11,999 bases of DNA. Origin: an uncultured Archangium sp. GTDB taxonomy: Bacteria > Myxococcota > Myxococcia > Myxococcales > Myxococcaceae. The stretch spans positions 1-11,999 of the forward strand of contig CAMLFP010000151.1 in NCBI GenBank assembly GCA_946479335.1, written 5' to 3'. The first letter of the stretch is position 1. Every line of letters begins with the position of its first letter. The notes under the pieces are model-generated. The model ran no database searches. It was given only the letters and a program-made list of their open reading frames with translations, and had not been told where the DNA came from. This document shows, in pieces, positions 1 to 7,202 of the stretch. A program made the translations under genes and the position numbers.

Positions 1-60
1 AGGAGCTCGGTGCTCACGCGTGGACCTCGCGCGCAGGCGAGAGGAGCGGCGGCGCGTTGT

Positions 61-3000
61 TCATGGGTCGATGGTGAGGCGGATCAACGTCTGCGTCGGG
101 CTGTCGGTGCGGATGACGAGCTCGTCGCGATCCCACTCCTTGGAGAAGCCCTTCACCACGCCGGGCAGCACCAGCGGCGCGACGCTCACGCTGTGGAGGT
201 CGAGGTCGACCACCATCACCTTCGTGGCGCCCAGCACCACCGCGGCGCGCTGGGCCGGCAGCGCGGCCATGAACAGCGCCGCCTCGGGCAACGTCACCGA
301 CCACCCGCTCCCCATGTACAGGGTGCCGCCCGCCCCGCCGCCCTCCTGGCTGTCGGAGGAGCACCAGTACCCCGCGCTCGGATTGGTCGCGAAGCTGACG
401 TTGCAGTTGCCGTAGCCCGTCGACGTCAACCAGGCCTCCGACCACGTCGTGCCGTTGGCCGCGCGGAACAAGAAGAAGCTCCTGCCTGCCGACGGGAGCT
501 GGAAGTTCGGGCCCGAGAGCACGAACGTCGTGTAGTAGAAGCTGGAGATGTTCGACGCGGTGGTCGTCGTGCCCGCGCCGAGATCCCACGTCGACCGCTG
601 CAGGTAGTTGACGGTGCCATTCCCGGTCTGCGACATCGAATAGAACTGCTCGCCGCCGGCGATGCCGGGAATGACGAACTGGCCGTTCGGCTGCAGCACG
701 CCGCTGCGCGAGCGCGTGGTGGTGTTCGTCGCGCCGTTCTGCGTTCGGTAGAAGCCGCCGGTGGTGGTGACCTCGAGGAAGGTGGGCGCGGTGCCGTCGT
801 CGAAGGGCGGGTCGGTCGTGAGCTGCAGCGTCGCGCCGTCGTACTGGTAGATGAGGTTGCCGACCGTGCCGTAGTAACGCGCGCGATCTCCGCGCGAGAC
901 CCACAGCTCGGGCACCGGGTTCAACGCCTGCGAGCCGATGACGTGGCCCACGCGCAGGCGGCCCGAGAGCGACACCTCCGCGCCGTCGCCGCGCACGTAG
1001 ACCAGCGGCCCCGGGACCCAGGGCTCCGGCAGCACGAACTGCGCGGCCAGCGTGGTGCCGCCGTCGAGGGCCGGCACGAGCGAGCCGTCGCCCAACCGCA
1101 GCGCGCCCACCGGCGCGAGGTTGTTGCCGGTGATGGCGTAGGTGCGGTCGGCGTCGGTCGCGCCAGCGTCGACCATGAACACCGTCGGCCCCGACTCGGC
1201 GGTGATGACCGGGTACTGCGGGTCGATGGTGAACGGGCCCCAGGTGACCTGGCCGCTGAGCGACGTCACCACGATGTTCCCGGTCGCCGCGCCGGAGGGC
1301 ACCTGGGTGTTGAGCTGCGTATTGGTCACGCTGCTGACCGTCGCCGTCACGCCGTTGAAGGTCACGTGCACGTCGGCCAGCGAGGTGCCGAAGCCGCTCC
1401 CGTAGATGGCGACGCGCCCGCCGATGAGCGAGCCGTTGGGCGTCACCGCGGAAATCGTGGGCGGCGCCATGATGTTCACCGTGAAGCCCGACACCGCGGT
1501 GGGCGCGCCGAACTTGGTGACGCGCACCGTGCCCGCCGTCGCGCCCGGGGGCACCGACGCGGTGAGCATCAGCGCCGACGCGGTCTGCACCGTCAGCGTG
1601 GTGGAGCCGAGCTGCACCACGTTGCCCAGCGGGTCGGGGTCGAAGTCGCTCCCGTAGATGGTGAGCGTCTGGCCGACGGCGACCACGCGGGGCTGCGCAT
1701 CGGTGATGACCGGCGGGTGGATGATGGTGAACCCGATGTTCGACTGCGCGGCGCCGCTGCGCGTGCGCACGTGGATGACGCCGCTCGTCGCGGAAGCGGG
1801 CACGCGCACCGTGAGCTCGGTCGCGGTGGCCGCCGTCACCGTCGCCGGCGCGCCGTTGAAGTCGACCTGGTTCAGCGCCGCGGAGGGCTCGAAGTTGCCC
1901 CCGGTAATCACCACCACGTCGTTGGGCACGCCGGAGGTGGGCGAGAAGCTGGTGATGACCGGCAACACCGTGCTGGGCGGCACCCACGTCGGGTCGCAGA
2001 GGTTGCCGAGCCCGTCGAGGTTGTCGTCGGCCTGGTTCTGGTTCCACGTGCGCGGGCAGTTGTCGTCCGCGTTGGGCACGCCGTCGCCGTCGAGGTCGGC
2101 GTCGCACACGTCACCCTGCCCGTCGCCGTCGAGGTCGTCCTGCAGCGGGTTGAAGTCCATCGGGCAGGTGTCGAGCGGGTTGCTCACGCCGTCGCCGTCG
2201 CGGTCGAGGTCGCAGGCGTCGCCCAGCCCATCGCGATCGAGGTCGCTCTGCGTTGGGTCGGCGTCGCGCGGGCAGTCGTCGATGACGTTCAGCACTCCGT
2301 CGCCGTCGGCGTCGGCGTCACACGCGTCGCCCAGTTCATCTCCGTCGAGGTCGGCTTGATCTGCGTTGGGCAGCTCGGCGCAGTCGTCGGCGAGGTTCGC
2401 GACGCCGTCACCGTCCCGGTCGTCGTCACAGGGGTCTCCGAGGCCGTCGCCGTCGAAGTCGCGCTGGTTCGCGTTCGCCGCCGCGGGGCAGTTGTCGCGC
2501 GCGTCGGGCACGCCGTCACCATCGAGGTCGTCGTCGCAGGCGTCCCCGCGCCCGTCGCCGTCGGTGTCTTCCTGCTGCGGGTCGGCCACCGCACGGCACA
2601 CGTCGGGCAGGTCGTGCACCCCGTCTCCGTCGGTGTCGACATTGAGCGGGTCGGTGAACACGCCATCGGTGCCGAGGCTGGTCTCCTCGACGTCGAGCAG
2701 GCCGTCGCCATCATCATCGAGGTCGCTGTGGTCGCCGAGGCCATCGCTGTCGGTGTCGCGCCACTCGGTGGGGTCGCGAGGGAAGGCGTCGTCGCCGTTC
2801 GGCACTCCGTCGCCATCGAGGTCAGGGTCGACGTCATCGGCCACCGCGTCGCCGTCGAGGTCGTTGTCCAACGCGGCGTAGACCTGCAGCGTGCCCAACG
2901 AGAGCGTGCCCGCGCCCGCTGCCAGACCGTCGAGCTGGAGGCTCCGCAGCCCCGCGCCCGTGACCTGCAGCCGGTACAGCCCCGCGGGCACCGAGGTGAA

Positions 3001-3744
3001 CGCGAAGTCGCCCGCGGTGCTGTCGAGCTCGGCGAACGGTTGCGCGGTGCCGGCCGCATAGAGCGCGAGGTGCGCCTGCGCGCCGTCCGCGGCGCCGATG
3101 AAGGCCAGCACGCCCTCCACGCGCCCCGTCGTCGCAGTCGCGTGCGCGAGGTCGATCGGCCGCACCTGCGTGACCTGACCCGGCAACACGTCGACGGTGA
3201 GCTGCTGCGGCGCGTAGCCGTCGGCCAGCGCGCCCAGCGAGAAGGTGCCCTCCGGCAGGTCTGTCAGGCGGAACGCGCCGTCATCACCGGTGAGCGTCTG
3301 GAACTGCGTGCCCGCGAGGTAGAGGAGCGTGCCCGCATTCCCCCGCGCGGCGCCCGCGCGCGTCACGCGCCCTTGCAGCTCGCCGGTGCCCCGCAGCGCG
3401 ACGTCACCGAGGAACAGCTGCTGCCCGGCCGCGACGTCGACCGGCCTCCGCAGCCCGCGGCTCGAGCGCCCATCGGTGGCCTGCAGCTCGAACGTCACCG
3501 ACGCGCGCCCCGGCGCCACGGGGCCCAGCGTGAAGAGCCCATCGCCGTCGGTGAGCGCGCGCAAACTCGTGCCCTCGAGGCGCACCTGCACACCGGCGAG
3601 CGGTCCACTCAACGCGTCGCCGGGGTCGATGACGCGCCCGGAGATGGCGCTGGGCCCCGGCGGGCCCGGCGGCTGCGGCAGCTCGAGGTTCTTGCAGCCG
3701 ACGGTGACGAGGCACAGCGACAGACACACGGCGGTGAGGCGCAT
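61..3744 (-). CDS. Giant surface lipoprotein with TSP3 and IPT/TIG repeats
   Basis: This is a 1227-aa predicted lipoprotein, probably displayed on the cell surface and acting as a structural or adhesive protein; no enzyme motif is visible. The signal peptide ends in VTVGC with the lipid Cys at 17 and Lys at +2, followed by a collagen-like Pro/Gly linker (25-31). Three carboxypeptidase-regulatory-like beta-sandwich units lie at about 33-117, 120-200 and 205-290. Calcium-binding thrombospondin type 3 repeats (DxDxDGDG) fill 293-584, with Cys in the GDxCD and DxCP positions. IPT/TIG immunoglobulin-like domains start near 595, 678 and 761, and a degenerate fourth near 844. The C-terminal part (about 930-1227) has recurring aromatic-x-NG(A/T)T segments near 966, 998, 1034 and 1090 that suggest beta-propeller blades; this is inference. 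The ATG at 3744 is chosen because it gives the signal peptide directly. A TAAGCT box 6 nt upstream suggests a leaderless message. The domain calls are firm; the biological role is unknown. Confidence 0.93.
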   Translation of the reverse strand: MRLTAVCLSLCLVTVGCKNLELPQPPGPPGPSAISGRVIDPGDALSGPLAGVQVRLEGTSLRALTDGDGLFTLGPVAPGRASVTFELQATDGRSSRGLRRPVDVAAGQQLFLGDVALRGTGELQGRVTRAGAARGNAGTLLYLAGTQFQTLTGDDGAFRLTDLPEGTFSLGALADGYAPQQLTVDVLPGQVTQVRPIDLAHATATTGRVEGVLAFIGAADGAQAHLALYAAGTAQPFAELDSTAGDFAFTSVPAGLYRLQVTGAGLRSLQLDGLAAGAGTLSLGTLQVYAALDNDLDGDAVADDVDPDLDGDGVPNGDDAFPRDPTEWRDTDSDGLGDHSDLDDDGDGLLDVEETSLGTDGVFTDPLNVDTDGDGVHDLPDVCRAVADPQQEDTDGDGRGDACDDDLDGDGVPDARDNCPAAANANQRDFDGDGLGDPCDDDRDGDGVANLADDCAELPNADQADLDGDELGDACDADADGDGVLNVIDDCPRDADPTQSDLDRDGLGDACDLDRDGDGVSNPLDTCPMDFNPLQDDLDGDGQGDVCDADLDGDGVPNADDNCPRTWNQNQADDNLDGLGNLCDPTWVPPSTVLPVITSFSPTSGVPNDVVVITGGNFEPSAALNQVDFNGAPATVTAATATELTVRVPASATSGVIHVRTRSGAAQSNIGFTIIHPPVITDAQPRVVAVGQTLTIYGSDFDPDPLGNVVQLGSTTLTVQTASALMLTASVPPGATAGTVRVTKFGAPTAVSGFTVNIMAPPTISAVTPNGSLIGGRVAIYGSGFGTSLADVHVTFNGVTATVSSVTNTQLNTQVPSGAATGNIVVTSLSGQVTWGPFTIDPQYPVITAESGPTVFMVDAGATDADRTYAITGNNLAPVGALRLGDGSLVPALDGGTTLAAQFVLPEPWVPGPLVYVRGDGAEVSLSGRLRVGHVIGSQALNPVPELWVSRGDRARYYGTVGNLIYQYDGATLQLTTDPPFDDGTAPTFLEVTTTGGFYRTQNGATNTTTRSRSGVLQPNGQFVIPGIAGGEQFYSMSQTGNGTVNYLQRSTWDLGAGTTTTASNISSFYYTTFVLSGPNFQLPSAGRSFFLFRAANGTTWSEAWLTSTGYGNCNVSFATNPSAGYWCSSDSQEGGGAGGTLYMGSGWSVTLPEAALFMAALPAQRAAVVLGATKVMVVDLDLHSVSVAPLVLPGVVKGFSKEWDRDELVIRTDSPTQTLIRLTIDP
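1993..2868 (-). repeat. Coding tandem repeat: thrombospondin type 3 array
   Basis: This DNA-level tandem array encodes residues 293-584 of the giant lipoprotein. About sixteen Asp-rich DxDxDG-type motifs are present. The C-terminal half settles into a roughly 36-aa (108-bp) unit, GDxCDxDxDGDGVxNxxDxCP plus a spacer, repeated about five times. On the + strand it appears as recurring gtcgccgtc-type blocks. TSP3 repeats bind calcium and form rigid stalks in known proteins. The last unit is degenerate (DDNLDGLG, then GNLCDP) and looks like a capping repeat. Arrays like this can gain or lose units by recombination. Confidence 0.88.
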
Positions 3745-3826
3745 CAGCCCAGCTTACCGTCAGCCTTCGAGCGCGCTGCGGGAGAAACGACCCGACGCTC
3801 CGGAGCGTGTTGGTAGGGTGCGCTCC
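3745..3826. promoter_or_regulatory. Divergent promoter region with 14-bp palindrome
   Basis: These 82 bp separate two divergently transcribed lipoprotein genes. A perfect palindrome, ACGCTCCGGAGCGT, lies at 3795-3808. Candidate -10 boxes face each way: TAAGCT (minus strand, 3756-3751), 6 nt before the leftward ATG, and TAGGGT (3814-3819), 7 nt before the rightward ATG. The two starts share the context GGTARGSTGSGCT, then 1-2 nt, then ATG. With such spacing transcription would begin at or very near the start codon. No Shine-Dalgarno sequence is visible for either gene and no clear -35 TTGACA was found. The promoter assignment is inference; the palindrome and shared motif are seen directly. Confidence 0.5.
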
Positions 3827-5215
3827 ATGCGTGGCGCGGCGTGGGTGGTGGCGGTGGTGGTGTCGGTGTCGGGCTGCAAGCACCACTTCGAGTGCGCGGC
3901 GCACGGCGGCTCCGTGGTGCGGCAGGTGGAGACGGAGCACTTCGTCGTCACCGCCGACCTCGACGAAGACCTGCTGACGCGCCAGGCCGCGCAGCTCGAG
4001 CAGCTGTGGGGCGCGTGGGCCATCTTCTTCCGCCACGTGCCGCAGACGCCCACCAAACTGCAGGTGCTGCTGAGCCGCTCTGGCGCCACCAGCGAGTTCT
4101 CGGAGGGCAACATGGGCTTCGTGCGCTTCACCGCGCGGCCGGTGTTGATCAGCGACCTGGTGCTCATCTCCACGGGCAGCGGCACGCGCTACTACTCGGC
4201 GAACGCGCACGAGATGGCGCACTTCGTGAGTCACTTCCGCTTGCGGCGGCAGCCGCGCTGGCTCGGCGAAGGGCTGGCCAGCTACCTCGACGACGCGCAG
4301 TTCGTGCGCCCGAACACGGTGCGCATGGGCAACTGGCAGTGGAGCGGCGCCGCCCCCGACACGCTGGAGACGCTGTGGTCGTGGGACGAGGTGCAGGAGA
4401 CCGGCAGCACGCAGTCGCAGCGCTACGACTCTTCGTGGGCGTGGGTGCACTTCTTCATCAACCAGGAAGAACGGCGCTTCACGCGGCTGCTGTGGCTGAT
4501 GCAGGACAACGAGTCGCCGCGCGCCGCGTTCGAGGAGGTCTTCCCGCGTGACGAGTGGCCCGCGCTGCAGAAGCGCCTGCAGGCGTACCTCTCGGCGGGG
4601 CGCTACCGCGGCTGGGAGACCAGCGGGCTGCCGGTGCCCACCGTGTCGAAGCCCCGCGTCCTCGCGCCGTGGGAGGTGCATCTCCTCCGCCGTGACTACG
4701 CCGACGGCACGCAGGCGCGCCTCAAGGAGTCGAAGCTGGCGCAGACGCTGGCCGGCGCGACGCCTCCGGGCGCGGTGACGCTGGCGGCCTTCGAAGACGC
4801 GCGCGGCCCGCAGCAGAGCGAGGTGCTCGACGCGCTCCCCGGTGACGCGCACGCCGAGCTGCTGGCCTCGCACGCACCCGACCTCTCACCGCTGCGGCGC
4901 TTTCAGCTCGCGGAGAGCGCCGCGAAGGTGCTGGTCGACGACGTCGACGCGCAGGCCCGCTTCGCCGAGCTCGCCGCCGACCGCCGGGACGCGCGCGCGC
5001 TGAGCGCCTCGCAGCGCGTGCTGAAGATGGCGCCGTGGTGGGAGGGCGGGTACTTCATCCGCGCGGCGGCGCTGAGCTCGCAGGGGCGCTGCGCCGACGC
5101 GCGCAAGACGTTGGACGACGCGCGCAGCCTCACCCGCGATGGCGACACCAGCCTGCCCAGGCGCATCGCGCGCGAGCGGAAGGCCCTCGACGAGCACTGC
5201 CGGGAGGCGAAGTGA
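3827..5215 (+). CDS. Putative HExxH metallopeptidase lipoprotein (DUF1570 / peptidase MA-like)
   Basis: This 462-aa predicted lipoprotein has a lipobox VSGC with Cys17 and Lys at +2. It carries HEMAH at 128-132, followed by PRWLGEGLASYL with Glu148. HExxH plus a downstream Glu in a GEGLA context is the zinc-binding arrangement of gluzincin-type peptidases such as the DUF1570 and peptidase MA-like families, so a periplasmic or surface zinc peptidase is likely. The substrate is unknown. The C-terminal 110 residues look like alpha-helical TPR-type repeats (APWWEGGYFIRAAALSSQGR and following), possibly for substrate or partner binding. The frame stays open far upstream, antisense to the giant lipoprotein gene, but the ATG at 3827 starts a canonical signal peptide and follows a TAGGGT box. 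Its stop overlaps the next gene start by 4 nt, so the two are probably co-translated. Confidence 0.88.
   Translation: MRGAAWVVAVVVSVSGCKHHFECAAHGGSVVRQVETEHFVVTADLDEDLLTRQAAQLEQLWGAWAIFFRHVPQTPTKLQVLLSRSGATSEFSEGNMGFVRFTARPVLISDLVLISTGSGTRYYSANAHEMAHFVSHFRLRRQPRWLGEGLASYLDDAQFVRPNTVRMGNWQWSGAAPDTLETLWSWDEVQETGSTQSQRYDSSWAWVHFFINQEERRFTRLLWLMQDNESPRAAFEEVFPRDEWPALQKRLQAYLSAGRYRGWETSGLPVPTVSKPRVLAPWEVHLLRRDYADGTQARLKESKLAQTLAGATPPGAVTLAAFEDARGPQQSEVLDALPGDAHAELLASHAPDLSPLRRFQLAESAAKVLVDDVDAQARFAELAADRRDARALSASQRVLKMAPWWEGGYFIRAAALSSQGRCADARKTLDDARSLTRDGDTSLPRRIARERKALDEHCREAK
5202..5207 (+). promoter_or_regulatory. Ribosome binding site GGGAGG deciding a GTG start
   Basis: GGGAGG lies inside the end of the metallopeptidase gene, 4 nt before the GTG at 5212. 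The GTGA overlap (5212-5215) contains both this start and the upstream stop, the classic arrangement for termination-reinitiation coupling. It supports the GTG at 5212 over the upstream in-frame start at 5035. Confidence 0.6.
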
Positions 5216-6045
5216 AGACGCTGCGGCCGTGGGTGGCGCTGGTGTTCGCCGCGTGCGCCGCGACGTGGCCACGCCCGAACAGCGGCAGCGAATGGCAGGC
5301 CACCTGGCGCGCGTGCCGCGATGGCAACCAGGCCGCCTGCTACTGGAAGGCGCGCGACGAAGCGCCCGAGCGGCGGCGCGCCCTCTACCAGACAGCCTGC
5401 GACGCGAACGTCGGCCGCGCGTGCAACGAGCTGGGGTTCTTCATCGCGCGCGACGGCGGCGGCGCCCGCGCGATGGAGCTGTGGAAGCGCGCCTGCGAGC
5501 TCGGCTCGAAAGACGGCTGCGATTCGCTGGGCACCGGCTGGCGCGACGGTGTGGGCGGCACCGTCGATGCGCGCGCTGCGCTCGACGCGTACGAGCGCGC
5601 GTGTCGGATGCACGACTCCACGGGCTGCACCAACCTCGGGCGGCAGCTCCTCGCGAGTGACCCGGCGCGCGCCGAGAAGCTGTGGCGCGAGGTCTGCGCG
5701 TCAGAGGAGATCTCCGACGCGTGCCGGCTCCTCGGCATCGCCCGCGTGCACGGCGAAGGGCTGGCGCGTGACGTCGATGAAGGCCTCTCGCTGTTGCGCC
5801 GCGCGTGCCGCCTCGGCGACGCCGACGACTGCCTCGCGACCGGAGAGGTGCTGGAGGAGCTCCATCAACCCGGCGAGTCGCTGCGCTACGTGCGCACCAG
5901 CTGCACCTGGGGCTCGGCCGCGGGGTGTCTCAAGCTCTCGCGCACGCTGCGCCTCGGCGAGCCCGACGACGAAGCGCTGCGCGAGGCGCGCGACGCCGAG
6001 CTCTTCGCCTGCACGCATGGCGGCTGCGACGCCGGCGTGCCCTGA
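5212..6045 (+). CDS. Cys-rich Sel1-like repeat lipoprotein (Hcp-type)
   Basis: This is a 277-aa secreted protein of helical Sel1-like repeats. The N-terminus has a hydrophobic signal with a lipobox-like VFAAC (Cys15). The mature part holds sixteen cysteines in eight pairs. Six pairs are spaced exactly C-x7-C (for example CRDGNQAAC, CDANVGRAC, CELGSKDGC, CRMHDSTGC, CRLGDADDC, CTWGSAAGC), one is C-x8-C and the last is C-x4-C. One disulfide per helical hairpin with this spacing is the signature of Helicobacter cysteine-rich (Hcp) proteins. The repeats usually act as a binding scaffold; no catalytic site can be assigned. The GTG start overlaps the upstream metallopeptidase stop by 4 nt, so a joint function (for example scaffold or inhibitor of the peptidase) is plausible but inferred. 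The gene ends immediately against the convergent membrane-protein gene. Confidence 0.9.
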   Translation: MKTLRPWVALVFAACAATWPRPNSGSEWQATWRACRDGNQAACYWKARDEAPERRRALYQTACDANVGRACNELGFFIARDGGGARAMELWKRACELGSKDGCDSLGTGWRDGVGGTVDARAALDAYERACRMHDSTGCTNLGRQLLASDPARAEKLWREVCASEEISDACRLLGIARVHGEGLARDVDEGLSLLRRACRLGDADDCLATGEVLEELHQPGESLRYVRTSCTWGSAAGCLKLSRTLRLGEPDDEALREARDAELFACTHGGCDAGVP

Positions 6046-6049
6046 TCAG
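6042..6049. other. Shared stop-codon palindrome CTGATCAG of convergent genes
   Basis: The TGA stop of the Sel1-like gene (6043-6045) directly abuts the TGA stop of the leftward membrane-protein gene (complement of 6046-6048). Together they form TGATCA inside the 8-bp palindrome CTGATCAG. There is no spacer and no obvious terminator hairpin with a T tract, so transcripts from each side should run into the opposite gene. Confidence 0.7.
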
Positions 6050-6558
6050 CTCGAGAACTCGCGGCCCGACCACACGACGTCGAAGAACAACAGCCCGAGC
6101 ACCACCGCGATGGTGCGGCCGACGACGTAGTCCTGCACGGCGGTGCCGACGAAGTGGTCGACGTGCCACCAGCTCGAGGTCAGCGAATAAGCGAGCACCA
6201 GCGCCGCGGAGACGACGGCCACCGTCGAACCCCGCCGCACGCCCCACACCGCCGCGAGCAGCGCGCCGACGAAGACGCCGTCATTCACCCACTGCGCCGC
6301 CGACTCCACGAGCGCGGCGTCACCGGTGATGAACCACGCGTGCGCGAGCAGTGAACCCAGCGTCGCGCCCGCGAGCTGGGAGGCCACCAGCGCTCCCCAG
6401 CGACCGCGCTTCGTGGTCGATGACCAGAGGAACAACACACCGGCCATCACCGCGAGCGTCCACGTGAGCGTCACCGGCGTGCCGTGCGCGAGGCGCGCGT
6501 TCGCCACGCTGCCGCTGGCCGCGAACGCCAGCATCGCCGCTGAGATGAACCCGCGCAT
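6046..6558 (-). CDS. Hypothetical multi-pass membrane protein
   Basis: I do not recognise this 170-aa protein. It has five to six hydrophobic segments, roughly residues 4-20, 28-48, 54-77, 91-106, 110-128 and 138-160, so it should sit in the inner membrane. A Trp/His-containing loop (SSWWHVDHF) lies before the last segment. No known catalytic motif is visible. The ATG at 6558 is preferred: a TAGAGT box sits 8 nt upstream, matching other starts in this window, and the protein then begins directly with a hydrophobic segment. A GTG nine codons earlier (6585) is the alternative. It converges with the Sel1-like gene without a gap and diverges from the small lipoprotein gene. Confidence 0.75.
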   Translation of the reverse strand: MRGFISAAMLAFAASGSVANARLAHGTPVTLTWTLAVMAGVLFLWSSTTKRGRWGALVASQLAGATLGSLLAHAWFITGDAALVESAAQWVNDGVFVGALLAAVWGVRRGSTVAVVSAALVLAYSLTSSWWHVDHFVGTAVQDYVVGRTIAVVLGLLFFDVVWSGREFSS

Positions 6559-6650
6559 CGGGCGCGACTCTAACGACCGGGACACGACGTCGCAGCACCC
6601 GAGGTGCCCCAGGCCGCTATGGTCGCGGCTCCTCCCGAAAGGCGCACCGC
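6559..6650. promoter_or_regulatory. Divergent intergenic region with two candidate -10 boxes
   Basis: These 92 bp separate the leftward membrane protein from the rightward small lipoprotein. TAGAGT (minus strand, 6572-6567) lies 8 nt before the leftward ATG. TATGGT (6618-6623) could serve the rightward gene, leaving a short leader with a GAAAGG ribosome-binding-like site (6637-6642). A small inverted repeat, GCACC-cga-GGTGC (6595-6607), lies upstream of TATGGT. No -35 consensus was found, so the promoter calls are tentative. Confidence 0.35.
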
Positions 6651-7118
6651 TTGCCGAAGCGCACCACCACGCACGTCGACCCGACGCTGATGGCTCGGCG
6701 CGCGCTGCTCATGCTCGCGGTGCTGACGTTCTGCGGGTGTTGGAAGCGCGACTACGTGGTGCAGCCGAAGCTCGACTTCGAGGTGCGCGACGCGGCCGGC
6801 CCCGTCTCCGGCGCGAAGGTGCGGCTGCTCACCAGCACCGACCCGCACCATCGGCGCGAGGCCCTCGTCGACGTCGTCACCGACGCGCGCGGCGTGGCGT
6901 CGCTCGAGGAGAAGCACGAGCGGGTGTGGGTCTTCCCCCTCGTGATGCACGGTGTGCCCTTCTACAGCTGGCAGTGGTGCGTCGAAGCGTCGGGCCACGC
7001 AGCGCAGGTGAGTGACCGGCGCGTGTACCCGAGTGGCGTCGTCTCGGTGCAGTTGCAGCCGTCGGAGAACGCCGAGCGCTGCGTGGAGTCGGGTGGCGAT
7101 TTTGCGATCGGAAAGTGA
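6651..7118 (+). CDS. Small lipoprotein with carboxypeptidase-regulatory-like fold
   Basis: This 155-aa predicted lipoprotein has a hydrophobic segment ending LTFCGC (Cys30 from the TTG start). The mature domain follows the pattern FEVRDAAGPVSGAKVRLL, then a TDARGVASL turn and a closing VVSVQLQPS strand, as in carboxypeptidase-regulatory-like (transthyretin-like) beta-sandwiches. Such domains usually bind or act structurally; no enzyme site is seen. The start is uncertain. TTG at 6651 has AAAGG 8 nt upstream and all twelve codons up to the internal ATG end in G or C, while ATG at 6690 gives a shorter, more typical signal peptide. The alpha/beta-hydrolase lipoprotein follows on the same strand and may be cotranscribed. 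Confidence 0.82.
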   Translation: MPKRTTTHVDPTLMARRALLMLAVLTFCGCWKRDYVVQPKLDFEVRDAAGPVSGAKVRLLTSTDPHHRREALVDVVTDARGVASLEEKHERVWVFPLVMHGVPFYSWQWCVEASGHAAQVSDRRVYPSGVVSVQLQPSENAERCVESGGDFAIGK

Positions 7119-7202
7119 AGCGCGGCGTCAGCGTTCCGTATGAGCGCGTCGTTTTGCGGCGCCGCGCTGGGCCTCGTCGTCGTTCCCGCATACATGGCGC
7201 GA

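Noticed and set aside
1..63. Possible leftward next gene: ATGA overlap at the giant lipoprotein stop (16-codon frame ending at 14) or a GTG at 17-15 with GAGG upstream (GTG AGC ACC GAG CTC)
   Set aside because: The first frame is only 16 codons. The second has five codons before the window edge, so neither can be supported as a gene, though a downstream cotranscribed gene is plausible.
1993..2868. Regular short repeats that could be taken for a CRISPR or noncoding satellite
   Set aside because: The periodicity is in frame and encodes conserved DxDxDG motifs; there are no unique equal-length spacers.
10..3816. 1268-codon open frame on the + strand antisense to the giant lipoprotein gene
   Set aside because: Its product is a low-complexity Arg/Val/His/Ala-rich sequence without domains. 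The Val-rich periodic part is just the reverse reading of Asp/Gly codons in the TSP3 array. High GC with few TA-containing codons keeps antisense frames open.
3404..4873. 489-codon minus-strand frame antisense to the metallopeptidase
   Set aside because: Arg/His/Ala-rich composition-driven sequence with no domains, opposite a gene with clear HExxH and lipobox motifs.
7119..7202. Upstream in-frame extension of the hydrolase from ATG 7140
   Set aside because: The added residues precede a complete lipoprotein signal starting at 7203, and no ribosome binding site supports 7140; kept as an alternative start only.
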